This document shows, one piece after another, positions 1-33,100 of a DNA stretch of 64,000 bases. Each line of letters opens with the position of its first letter. Position 1 is the stretch's first letter. This stretch comes from Sceloporus undulatus. Taxonomy: Eukaryota > Chordata > Lepidosauria > Squamata > Phrynosomatidae. Location: positions 105,142,970 to 105,206,969 of the forward strand of contig NC_056527.1 of NCBI RefSeq assembly GCF_019175285.1, written 5' to 3'. The notes under the pieces are model-generated. The model made no database searches and was not told the origin of the DNA. It was given only the letters and a program-made list of their open reading frames with translations. Both the position numbers and the translations under genes were made by a program.

Positions 1-1321
1 ATGTATAATTTGGTTGCAGTTTGTACCATTTATTTCAGTGGGTCTACTTTAAGCATGATTAAAAACTGGATTTAGAGCCTTTTCTTTCCTATCAGAACTG
101 TTTTCCTTCTTCTTTCATATGCATGTGTTTGTAAATGTCATTGATTATCAATTAATCAGTCAAATACAATGTAGATTCTAAGATTTTATTTTTTGCTAAA
201 CGCTCTAGTTTATACCTAAGTTTAAATGTGGTGGGTTTGCCTGTCATTCCATACACCAGTTATTCCAGGTAGGCAATCTGGTATCCTCTAGATATTTTGG
301 ACTACAACTCCTAGCCACCCCAGCTCACATGGCCAGGCATTAAGGGAGTTGCAGTTAAAAACATAGGGAGGTTGCCAGAACGCATACCCCTGCTTTCTAA
401 AGTCTTTGTCAATATATTTTAAGCTTTTAGTCTAGTGTTCCCTAATATGCAGATATGTTACACTACACATTCCTTCATCCTGTCAATGATGGCAGTTGTA
501 CTTCAACATATCTGAATGGCCCCATCTTGGGGAAGGTGATATTTAAAGATCAGGAAAGAAAAAGGTCCCCTCTCCTAATGTACAGTGATCCCCATTGTGG
601 ATCCATTAAGTCTGAATCTGTTCAAGTGGTGGACTGGAAGACTGAGTATGCTCCTCCTTCCTGTACAATGATCCCACCTTTTGAGAACAAGACGAAAGAG
701 AAAGACTTCTGTTCTCTTGAGGGGTTTGTTAGGGAAGGGAAATTCCACTCAGTTTTGTTGGATAGAAAATACTGGTAGCCATCCATTGGAACACAATATG
801 CTTATTGCTTAACTTTGCTTGAGTCTATCCCAAATGGGAAAAACAAATGCAAAGGCACAAGTCACAGGGAGAAAAGGGGGAGAAACCTCCAGCTTTATAG
901 AGAAAGGGTTATAAAGTTCAGTGTGTTTCAGAATGAAACCTTTTTGGGGCACTTTATGATGAAACTTTACACTCTTATAATGCACAAAGCAACCATTAAC
1001 TGAACAATTTGTTTGGACTTTATAACTCTTTCCCTGTTCATTAGGACATTTATTCTCTTTTGCTTGGATTTCCTGTCCAAGGCTGGGACAGGATGAGGAG
1101 ACTAGAGTTTCATTCGGTAGTAATAAATATACTCCTACCACCCTCTGATACCCCTAGTCTGCTATTAACACAGAAAAAAAGCCTCCTGCCCTTAAGTCTA
1201 ATATCTTATTGTCTGTCATTCCCAACAAAGCTTCCCATCACATCCTAAACCAAGCCAAGCCAAGCCAATCCTGCCCTTGCCAATTACCAACTCCCAAATA
1301 TTTGTGCTCTTTGCTTCGTAG
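1..1321 (+). other. BRSK1: BRSK1 intron (5' edge of window)
   Basis: No exon was found here; the next upstream BRSK1 exon (activation loop, ETSCGSPHYACPE) is not present. A small hAT-like repeat word (GGACTACAACTCCTAGCC, with an inverted partner GAGTTGCAGTTAAAAACA) occurs at about 298-380. Confidence 0.6.
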
Positions 1322-23061
<21,740 letters not shown>

Positions 23062-23800
23062 CGTACGGCTCAGCGGGGCAGTGGAAGAGCAGCCAGGGGG
23101 AAAAGCAGCCGAAGGAAGCCAACCCCACCCCCCTGGAAATAGCTGCACAGCTGCCCCAGATGGACAGAAGCAACCAGTGAACCATACGGATGGGTAAAGG
23201 CCCCACCGGAGATGCACAGGGGCAGGGTGGCGGGTGGGGATTGGTTTGAATTTTGACAACCCCATCTCACCCCTGGACCAGAAAGTTGCCATCTTGGGAG
23301 CAGCCCATACTGTGAACTTGTAAATAGTTAACAACAACAACAACAACAACCAGAAAACAAAAACAGATCCACAGAAGAACAGAAGGGGGGAAAGAACATA
23401 AACTGTAAACAAAAACAAAGGAAAATGGCAGACTGAAAAAAAAAACCCGAAACAAAAAAAAAACCGGAGGAGGAGGAAGAGGAGGAGAAACCGGGCAGGA
23501 GCCGGTGAGGGATGGGGGGTTTAGTCTGATTCCTTTTCGGGGTGGGGGGCGTCTTTCTTTATGTGTGCCCTTTTCACAAACTCCCTCCTGATTTCAGTTT
23601 GGTCCTCGCCACAAGACATCCACTTTCTCCTCATTTTCCTTCTGTGGTCTGTAAGGTACCAATTTATTTATGGTGTCATAGCAGCATCAGCTAAAATTGC
23701 AAGACAGAGCTAGTCCGAAGATTTCTTGTTGTGGGAGAAAAATGGAGGAATTTCTATTCCCTTCTTTTAATTTTTTTCTGTTTTGAAGAAATTAGTTTTT
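23062..23800 (+). other. BRSK1: BRSK1 3' untranslated region (proximal part)
   Basis: Sequence after the BRSK1 stop, with a short (CAA)n run near 23331-23350, A-rich and GGA-rich stretches, and T-rich DNA. No canonical AATAAA lies close by; the first clear ones downstream on this strand are near 25061 and 25612. The true 3' end cannot be placed from sequence alone. Confidence 0.5.
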
Positions 23801-24502
23801 GTTTTTTAAAGCATTATTTCCAGTACAGGTTAAAATTAAAATGCCTATCAGAATTCTAATAATCAGTTTGTCAATTTTTTTAAAAAAATTGCAAAATTCT
23901 CCCCTGAAGTGTGATGTCAGAAAGAAACCAAATCTGAGTATCAAACAAAATGGAAATCCACATAAATATAATGAAATTAAACTACATGTGAATACATAAA
24001 AGCAATTCTGTAAGTGCTGACATTTTGCAGGTATACTTGGGGGAGAAAAAGAGGTTTGAGAAATGTACTGAAAGCCAAAAATAATTTGAAAGCAGTGAAA
24101 GGAAAAGTGATCCAGTGCAGGTTCTGGAAGGTGGCAGCCTGTTTCCCCACAAATGATCAACGACGTGAGGAAAAATTGAGTTAGTAAAGTAGTTGCAAAA
24201 TAATGTGTTTATATTTTCCATTCACATGCGAACAAGTTTTGATTTGGATTGGTGTGGATGGTTGCTTCTATCTTATTGCTTTCTGCAGAACTTCCATTAA
24301 CAAAGGAAAGATGGAATGGCTGTGCACCGTTTTTGAGTTGGTAGCATAAAGAGCCCTTTGTTTGGAAACACTGATGATAAGATGTAAACCCAGTTGCTAG
24401 TCCCAACTAGCAGTGACTTACTGAGTCACTGGGATTTACTCATACCCACCAAAGTTTCACAGATGAAAACTAAGACACTTGAGGCCAAGCAACATCTGAG
24501 TT

Positions 24503-24815
24503 AAAGCCAGCATGGTGTAGTGGTTTCAGCACTGGACTATGACTCTTGGAGGCCTGGGTTTGAGTCCCTGCTTGGCTATGGAAATTAATAATCTTGTGGA
24601 GGAGAGTCGGTGTGACATATTTGAGTGTTGGACTACGATTCCAATAGATTAGAGTTCAGATCCCTGCTTGGCCATGGAAACCCACTGAGTGACACTCGCT
24701 CAGCCTCAAAGGCAAAACCCTCTCTGAACTAATCTTGCCACAAAAGGTTTGCCTTATGGTTGTTGTAAGTTGGAAATGACTTGAAAGCACACAGCAACAA
24801 GCAACAACAACAGAG
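24503..24815 (+). mobile_element. Composite tRNA-derived SINE (double head)
   Basis: First head GCATGGTGTAGTGGTTTCAG with B box GGGTTTGAGTCCC; about 90 bp later a second head (TCGGTGTGACATATTTGAGT, AGAGTTCAGATCCC) and one body and tail ending CAACAACAACA. Looks like a SINE inserted in or recombined with another. Confidence 0.75.
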
Positions 24816-24844
24816 TGTGGGCAAGATGGTAATGAGGAAGAACA

Positions 24845-25022
24845 GAGAGGCTGCATCAGTTTACCTTTGCACTTTGAACTCAGTTTGCTGCAATTGAAAT
24901 AACCTAAGGGGAGGGGTGGGGAGGAGAGAGAAACTGGGACATTTTTTTAAAGCAGCTGAAAAAGTGGGATTAGAGATGATTAATCAGGACTGTCCCTGTC
25001 AAATTAGGAAAGTTGGAGGCTA
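24845..25022 (-). repeat. Family C repeat, partial, antisense
   Basis: TTGCACTTTGAACTCAGTTT and GATTAATCAGGACTGTCCCT, the inverse of the first half of the family C copies. Confidence 0.62.
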
Positions 25023-25117
25023 TGTTTACATAAGGTTTAAGCAATTGATTATGTGGGACAAATAAAAGGAATAACTTACAGTATATAGTTAAACTATGGA
25101 ATTATCTATTCCAATAT

Positions 25118-25384
25118 ATAATGATGGCCTCCAATCTAGGCATCTTAAAAAAGGCATTGGATAGATGTATGGAGAACAAGAATCATTGGACAGGTTTATG
25201 GAGAATAAGAATCAGTGACTCACAGACATGACAGATATACATTACCTCCAGCATCCCAATATATCATTTGCCAGGGGGTATAAGGATGAGGATGCTGTTG
25301 CACTCACGTCCTGTTTATGGACTTCTATGAGAAAACTGTTCACTGTGTGAACAGAACCAGCTAGGCCTCTTTGTATGTTCTTAA
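25118..25384 (+). mobile_element. LINE 3' tail (L2/CR1-like)
   Basis: Common squamate 3' tail: AAAAAAGGCATTGGATAG, GAGGATGCTGTTGCACTCAC, CACTGTGTGAACAGAA and an end TATGTTCTTA. Confidence 0.7.
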
Positions 25385-28300
25385 ATACCCTTAAATATCT
25401 AACTTCCACAATTACTCATCACATTTTGTAAATATAAATCATGACGATAATGTTTCATAAATCGTACAAAAGTGACACTGCATGAGAACAGGCCTCAGTA
25501 ACAGTGGAAGACTTTAAAAATTGTGAAATTATAAGTAGCGGCAAAGAGAAGTCCCAAATAATAGTACATGCTAGTGCATTAGATAATTTCCTCTAAAGAT
25601 AAAAAGTGGAAAAATAAAACATCTTTAAAATTAAGCAGTTTATTTTAGCATTTACCTGCAGCCCACTTCTTCCAATGGGGTGAGGAATGTGTTTACCTGT
25701 TTCCTAAAACACACACACCACTTACAGTAGTTTCAAAAGTTTAAAAATATGAACACTCCCCCAAATGTTAATTAGAAAAAAGAAGTCAGACTTAAAACTT
25801 ATTTTTCTTGTCCGTATTAAGGGGGAAACATTACTTTTTAGAGTTTTTTTAAAAAACCAACAAGTATTTGTTTCTAAGAAAAAAAGGAAATAGTTTAGTA
25901 AAATAACATCCCAATTCTAGCCTCCAAACTGCTGTCCTTCAGATGTATGGGCTACAACTTTTACTCAGCCAGCATGGTTATAGATTCAGCATTCTTTGGC
26001 ATTTTTTCAAAATCTCTTGCTGGCTTGTAAAATATCAAAGGATTTCCATTTAGCTGTTGGCATCAGCCTTTAGCTTCTTAACTGGCTCTGTCTCTGTAAT
26101 TTTGGTAGCTCTGTCAAAAGGGCTTCAGTGAGTTCATGGCTCATCTCCCTTTCCAAGTCCCTACTCCTTTTTCCTAAGGTTCTGCTTCCATCTGCAACAA
26201 GGCAGTCTGGCATGCGTTTGTGTGTGTGTGAAAGAGTGTTGGAGACAAGAGACTGCTCAACTACATTTTGAAAGACTTGGGGTCTTGACAGAAGGCGGAG
26301 GAGCCCCAGTGATATCAGGCCTAAGATCTGGGGCCTAAATTTTGACCTGGACATCATCAAAGGCACAAGTCTGAGGACAGGATTCCTTTTGGACCTTGGA
26401 TGGCATTCGCAGGATCAAGTTGCAGGACATAGGGAGGCTAGTGCAATACTACTATAGAAGCAACAGCAGACCAATGGATATCAACAGATCTTGGAACAAG
26501 AGTCCAGCTTCGGACATTGCAAAAAAGGCAGCTGTGAGCTAAGGTGTGTGTGTATGAGTGAAAATCCAACAAAGCAATCTTGCTTCTCTCTCCCATTCCT
26601 CCTCCTTCTCTGTCCTGCTTTGGGTGGTCCCCTTCTCTCACTTGGAAGGGGTGGCACAAGATGTGGGCGATGGCGCATGCGGGCGTGCACATGAACAGGA
26701 GATAACTGTATGTAACCCCCCCCCCCCCATTTTCTGGACTTGTGTCTGTCTTATTCTCTCTCTCCCTTTCATGAATCCAGCCTTTTCATGCACACGCAAA
26801 CACAAACCACATCCCACTGCCCTTCTCCCTGTCCTTCCATCTGACTGTCCAACCCCCTCCTATGTCCTGTCATCTCCGGGGTCTAATTATTGCTCAGAAA
26901 AAAAAATACAAACAATCACTCAAGCGTTCCCTTGATGCAGAGTTCCACTAAGTGTCATTTCTGGTCAACTATTGGGAGTGGCTGTCTTCGTTTCCAGCTG
27001 GTCTATATGGACAGAGACAACAGGAGGAAACTGGGTCCCTTTTTTTAAGGAGAGATGGTTCTGACTGGGTCAGGAGGCTATCATTACAAGGGTAGGAGCC
27101 CAATGAATTCCACACATAATTTGTAGTTGCTAGTGGGAAAGTTTGTCTTAACGCTCATATCCCCTACCACCGAAATCCGCACACATAACTATTTGTAGTT
27201 GCAAGTGGGAAAGCTTGCTTTAATGCTCACATACCCCATCACCAAAAGAAAAGCTCCAGAAGTGACTAAACCCTTTAGGTTTTAGTCGAGTGCCCAGATG
27301 GGGTTCTTTATGCACTGATATGGGAATGTTTGGATGTGTAAAAGAGACTGTACTTGTGGAAATTAGATCTGCAGGTGCTTGTGAGTGGGTTCATGGCTGT
27401 GTGGGTATCTACAGTTTTGAACTGGACACTACATAAATGAGAGCAGATGGCGTGTATGAATAAAGCGACATTTTATACAGAAGCATGGGTGGCAGGTAGG
27501 ATAGATAGGTGCTCTGACAGAACAGGATGTCCTGTGGATATTGCAGCAATTGGGTGGGTGTAACTCTGGGTGGGAGGGAGAGAAACAAAGCATGTAGGAG
27601 CAACAGAGACCTGATCTATGTGTTACTTCAATATTGCAGGAACTAGTTTCCTGTGACGACTTCTTCAAGTAGTGTCCGGATGGTGGGACTATGGGATAGA
27701 GCAAATGCTCTGGTGCCTTTCTTTGTCAAGGGTCCAAAGGAAAGGCAACATCAGCATGTGAAGAGACATAGAAAGCAATGACAAAGAAGAGATGTATGAC
27801 ACAGGCCATACAGAATTAGCATTGGGAACTCAGTGCATGTTCAAGTGTCCATGGTGAGAGTCAAAGGGCCTGGGTTTGTGCATTTGAATGAATGCATACA
27901 AATATACAGAGCTTGTGTACTTTGCATGCACGTACATGAAGAAAGTTACAAGTGTAGGTTGACTGTCATATATGAGAAATGAAAGCAAACATGGACACAC
28001 TGGAACAAGCAGCTGAATGAGTTGGGGGAAAAATGTGTATGTTGGAGACTATACATGAAACGTTTTCTGTTAAAAGGCATGAGTTTAGCACTTGCTCAAC
28101 ATGCTTGGACTTGGACACACTCTGATTAATTCTCCTTGCTGCCTGCTCTCTGGTAAAACATGGAGACATCACGACCCTTATATATTTCTCAGTCCTGATC
28201 CTGAACACAGGATTCCACCTTGCTCTCTCCCATCCAGATCCCATGTGGAATTACTTCCTTCTCAACCCAGATTCCTTTGTCATGTCCTAGAAATCTTGTC

Positions 28301-28868
28301 AGAGAACCCGACAACTGATTTTAGCTCTCATTCAACCATCTTTCAGTAAAGCTTGTAAGCAAACACTAGGTAAAGATGGTAGTCACACTGCATTGAAAAC
28401 TGCAATGACTTTAGTTCATTATATGTTCTGGTTTGGGGCAACAAAATACACTCCTCCATGGACAGGATAGCAGTCTGAGACTTTCGGTTTATTAATGTGC
28501 CTCCCATGAAACAAATGAGATTGGACAAGAAAAAAAAAATCCTGTTAGGACAAAGTTAAAAGCTGAGATTGGCAGGGAAAAGCCAATGTTTAACCACCTA
28601 TGGAAGAGACAGTTTGAGGAAATCCCCTAAGGGAGCACATAAAAAAGAGACTCTGAATACAGTGTTCATCCCTACGATGTGACAATTAAACTAATTTTCT
28701 TTTGTACAGAGTAGGGAAACTGGTACTACAAGAGTTGTTGATCTGGCACTGCCAGAGCTGGGAAGGGAAGAATGGATCCATCCACAGAAGACGAATGGGG
28801 ATATAAAAATGAGAGAGGATGTGTGTGCTTGTCTTCGAGTCTGGGTTTCATAGCACAACATAATAATT

Positions 28869-29102
28869 GGACCTGAACAGACAGGCCAAAATAAAGCTGC
28901 TTCGGGTCACTTTGAAGGTATGCGGTTTAAATGACATATGCATCTTAAGAGGCCGGAAGCTGCGCCAAAGCTGCACTCCAGTCCATAGGACTGGAGCATG
29001 GCTTTGGCACGGTTATGGCCTCTTAGGATGCATGCATCATTTAAACAGCACACTTTAAAAGTGGCCCGAAGCAGCTTTATTTTGGCCTGTCTGTTCGGGC
29101 CC
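28869..29102. mobile_element. Family A foldback MITE, copy 4
   Basis: Ends GGACCTGAACAGACAGGCC and the inverse of GGGCCCGAACAGACAGGCC. About 234 bp with long matching arms. The right arm puts AATAAA on the minus strand at 29081-29076, roughly 0.9 kb past the TMEM150B stop. Confidence 0.9.
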
Positions 29103-29985
29103 AATTGTTTCCTCCTGGCAGCTTCAACTGGTAATAGTGCATATTTATGGGTGTTTAGAGTGGTAGGTAGGATGACACAACCACTGTCTTGGATACTAGT
29201 AAACTGGTGTAAAATATTCACAAATTCACCTGCACAGTTGGCTAGATCATAATTGGAACCAAGATCCATTGAACTCAATAAGTCTGTGGAAAAGGATTTT
29301 TCTTCCACTGCTTCTTCACCTACACAACAATGTGGTGGATCCAAAGACTAGAAGGAATAACCCCATCATTATCTCATACAAACTGCAGTTACTAGGCGTC
29401 TCCATGAGATAAAAAACCAGACAAATCCAAAGGCTGGTCCTACCAACTGAGTTGTGCGTATAGCCAACTAGGTCACACAAGGAATAATAGTAACCAATAT
29501 CTTTCTGCCACACTGGTTTTCTACAGCCAAGGAATTTGACATGGAGTTTGAGGCAGGATTTGCCTCACTTTGCTGACACTACCAAAAAATAACATGGACG
29601 TGTAAAGATATTGGCTTAGAGAGGGCTGTTAGTGGTTCCTTCTTTAAGTGAAGGCAAACAACCTGCATGAAATGGTCAGTGGAAGAACACAGTTGAAATG
29701 TTACAAATGACAGTTGGGAGTGTTTCTGCTCCTTTGCAGAATTAACCTGGTCTGATATGAGGAGTCACAGTCAGAGACACTTTTCTTTGGAGTGGCAGAA
29801 GGACATGGCTAGGCCATCTGCTTCATTTTAGATTCTTTCCCCCTTGTAACAGAAAGTTGGAATTACTTTCTCTGCCAATGAAAAGTCAAAGTAAAGGAGG
29901 AACGACTTTTCTCACTAGAAAAGTGAACTTGGAGATCCATCCGTGAGAGAGCGATTCACGGAGAGCATTTGTCCCCATATAGATA

Positions 29986-30150
29986 TCAGAGCGATAGAGT
30001 CTGTGTGGACGCCTGGGTGCCTGATGTTTCTCGGTCTGCCCGTTGATGATGCACATGGACTGAGCAGGTCCCTATATGCCAGAAATCCACAGAGAAGAGG
30101 CCAAAAAGCAGGAACAAGTCCATGGCCAGAGCCCATTCACAATGCGCTGC
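29986..30150 (-). CDS. TMEM150B: TMEM150B last coding exon and stop
   Basis: Acceptor TTCTGAG. Encodes AAHCEWALAMDLFLLFGLFS then VDFWHIGTCSVHVHHQ and a polar tail ending TLSL, with TGA at 29988-29986. Aligns to human SAACEWAVAMLLFALFGLFA; the CEW motif and sixth membrane segment are clear. Confidence 0.9.
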   Translation of the reverse strand, partial: AAHCEWALAMDLFLLFGLFSVDFWHIGTCSVHVHHQRADRETSGTQASTQTLSL

Positions 30151-33100
30151 CTCAGAATCTAGTTCCAGGTAAAAGAGTGCAACCGCTGGGGTTAAAGAGT
30201 CAAGGAGAAGGACCAGCCAGTGCTTGTCAATACCAACCTAGATCCAAAATAGGGCTGGGAATTGGCCAGTGTTGGCTTAAGACCTTTTGGGAGGAGGGTG
30301 GGTCTTGGGAAATATGCTACCTGTAGGTCTCATCATCCTAATTTGCTCAAGCAACAACAGGTCTAATACACACCTAAGAGGAGGCTTTCTGGGTGCCAAC
30401 TTATGCCAACTTTGACACCATCCTTCTAAACCTGGATTGCCTGTGCTCTCCACTAATATTAAATTATTTGAAACTATGTGATGCTAAACACTAGGGATTT
30501 AAATGTTTTTTTCCCACAGTTCTCTGCTTCTCAGGCTGATGTAGGGAAACTGGCAACTATTTTTCACTTCTTCCCCAGGGACTCATACCATATTTCTTCC
30601 CATTGGCTGCAACTGTTTCTTTGCTTCCACGAAACTCTCCATAGACCAACCACTGATTACTTACAGACTGGTACCAGTCCAGGGACTACCATTTTGAGTA
30701 GTGCTTCCCTATGGTTATCTGATGTAGGAAGTCAACAATTTATTCCCCAATGTGCCAGGGACTGGGACCATTTTCCTGTTTGCTACCATTGTTTATTTCC
30801 TGGAAACTCCACAAGGACTGGCAGCCCATGGCTTGTGGACTGGCACCAGCCTATGCAGCACCATTTTGAGCTGCACTGCTTTACAGCACCTCACCAGCAC
30901 ACACGGTTAGCAGCTCTTCTAAAGAAAAGTTCAGATAGTTGAAATGCCATCTGTTCCATGTCCTTCAACCTCCTTCCCGACACAATACTGCCCACTAACC
31001 TTGAACTCTATCCTGCTAGCACCACATATAATACTAAATCCTAGCCAACAGTTCTTTCCCTCCACTTTCCCTATTTCTCTAAATGCCATGTTGAGGATAC
31101 TAGCAATGAGGAAGGCAGAGCCACAAAAGCTGAGAGAGAACCGAAGAGATGCAATCCATGGTCCTCCATGTCTTGGTTTCACTTGATTGGTCAGAAATGT
31201 CTGGATCCAGAAATAAAGGATTCCCCCCACAAAAGCCAAGAAGGCCCCAAACAGATGGGTTTCCAGCTGGTTGTATTGCTGTGGAGGGTGAGAGGGGGAA
31301 GAGAAGGAAGAAACGTCATAGTGCAGGGACATTTCCCCCACCAAAACCATTCAGTGCTCAAGTTAACAGGCTTGTAGGAATACTGTAGAGGGAAATTGTT
31401 ATTTATTGTCAAGTCTCCTTCAACCTATGGCCCTATGAATCAGAGAAGTTATTCACACAATGAGCCTCAGTCATCAACTGCTCTGCTTAGGTCTTGCAAA
31501 GATAACTAGTTATTGTTGCTACTGCGTGCCTTTAACTCAGTTGCCACTTATGGTGACTATCATAGGGTTTTCATGTCAAGTCTTGTTTGGAAGAGGTTTG
31601 CTTTTCAATGAATACACACCCTTAGGTTGAGTGTGACTAGTCAAGGTTACCTAGTGGGTTTTCGCTGGGCAGGGATTTGAACTTTGATCTCCCAGAGTCC
31701 TAGTCCAGCACTCAAACCACTATGTCACATTGGCTCCCTAGAAATTAAATTCACAAGCCCTACTCCCCAGCTAAGATGGCCAGTCTTCTTTTGCCCCAAA
31801 ACAAGAAATGCATCACTGTTAATAAAGAGAACAAATGAGAACAGAGAGTTGTAGAAAATGTACATATTACAGGTAAAGATGCAGAGTTAGAAGCAATGGC
31901 TGTCTGTCATTTAAATAAAAATGCAATGAATGTACTGTTGATGGGCGACTTCCCGCTTCCTACAGGCTTCCCTCTTCTTGTGGCTATTTATCTTTAAACT
32001 ATACTTGAATCAAACAGCTTTCAACTAGAGTGGAATTAGGGATTTTTTTTTTACTGAAAAGGAGACACAAGCTCTTTCCAATTCTAATGCTAAGGTGATA
32101 CTTAAGAAAGGTAAGGTGTGAGCCTTTGATGCTTGCTCCTTGTAATATTAGCATAGCCCCCTTTAAGATCTGCCCCATTTCTTTATTCTATGATCACCAT
32201 GTCCCTTTTCTGGCAACCTCTTACCTGGAAGTTGCCCACAATAGATGCTCCAAGGGCACAGAGTAGGCCTAGAACAAGCCCAATTATATTTAAACGGGAG
32301 TGACAGCCATAATCCCGCACTTGTTGGTACTTTAGGAAGCAGATGACTACACCTGGAAGAGACATCATATTGACTTTAATCCATGAAATCACTGAGCTTG
32401 GTACATTTAATGTTTAATCATCTATTCCCCAGCCTATCCCCTGTTCTGTACCTATCTCCTGCTTCTTAAGGATATGACTACTATATCTTCACTTGCCCTC
32501 CCCTACCATCCATGAAGGTTAAACCAAATAAAGTTTGTTTTGTATGGAAATAAAGAATATGCATTGGCCCTCCGTATCCACAGATTCTTCATTCATTCAT
32601 CCAACCATCCTCAGCTTGAAAATATTTTTAAAAATATATAAATCCCCAAAAGCCAACCTTGATCTTGCCATTTTATGTAAATGACACCATTTTACTATCT
32701 CACTGTATATAATGGTACTTGATCATCCATGGATTTTGGTATCCTGGGTGGGTAGTCTTGGAACCAAATCCCAGCAGATACCAAGGGCCCACTGTAGCAT
32801 ACAATGAGGCTGTTATGATGGCAAAAACTGGGGAATGGACAAAGAATCTGATTACCTAAGAACTTCAAGTATTTTCTTTTTTTAAACCAACTCCTAAAGC
32901 ACTTATTGTCATTGTTTGCAATCATGTGCCATGCGCTGGCATACACAAAGTTTGGAAAGAATATTTGAGATGTCATATGCCAGACTTGTGACTTTGTAAA
33001 TATTGCAACTCACATTTATAGTGGCAACACAATTACAATGACCACAATAGACAGACACACACAAACTCACCTCAGGTATGGATCCAGGTGACCACATCAG

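Larger units (their letters stand above)
23801..29985. other. Convergent intergenic DNA, BRSK1 / TMEM150B
   Basis: No coding exon recognised on either strand. It may include the distal BRSK1 3'UTR and the TMEM150B 3'UTR. Contents seen: a composite SINE (24503-24815), family C repeat (24845-25022), LINE 3' tail (25118-25384), a C-run near 26706, and a family A MITE (28869-29102). Nothing specific was recognised in 26000-28850 apart from low-complexity runs. Confidence 0.6.

Noticed and set aside
455-778. 107-codon plus-strand open frame
   Set aside because: No resemblance to any family, inside a BRSK1 intron, no splice context in phase with BRSK1.
28907-29344. 145-codon minus-strand frame near TMEM150B
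   Set aside because: Mostly a translation of the family A MITE; does not splice in phase with TMEM150B.
30931-31065. TMEM150B ending by read-through of exon 5 to the stop at 30931
   Set aside because: The exon at 29986-30150 encodes the expected CEW motif and last membrane segment and restores the family length, so a spliced end is preferred.
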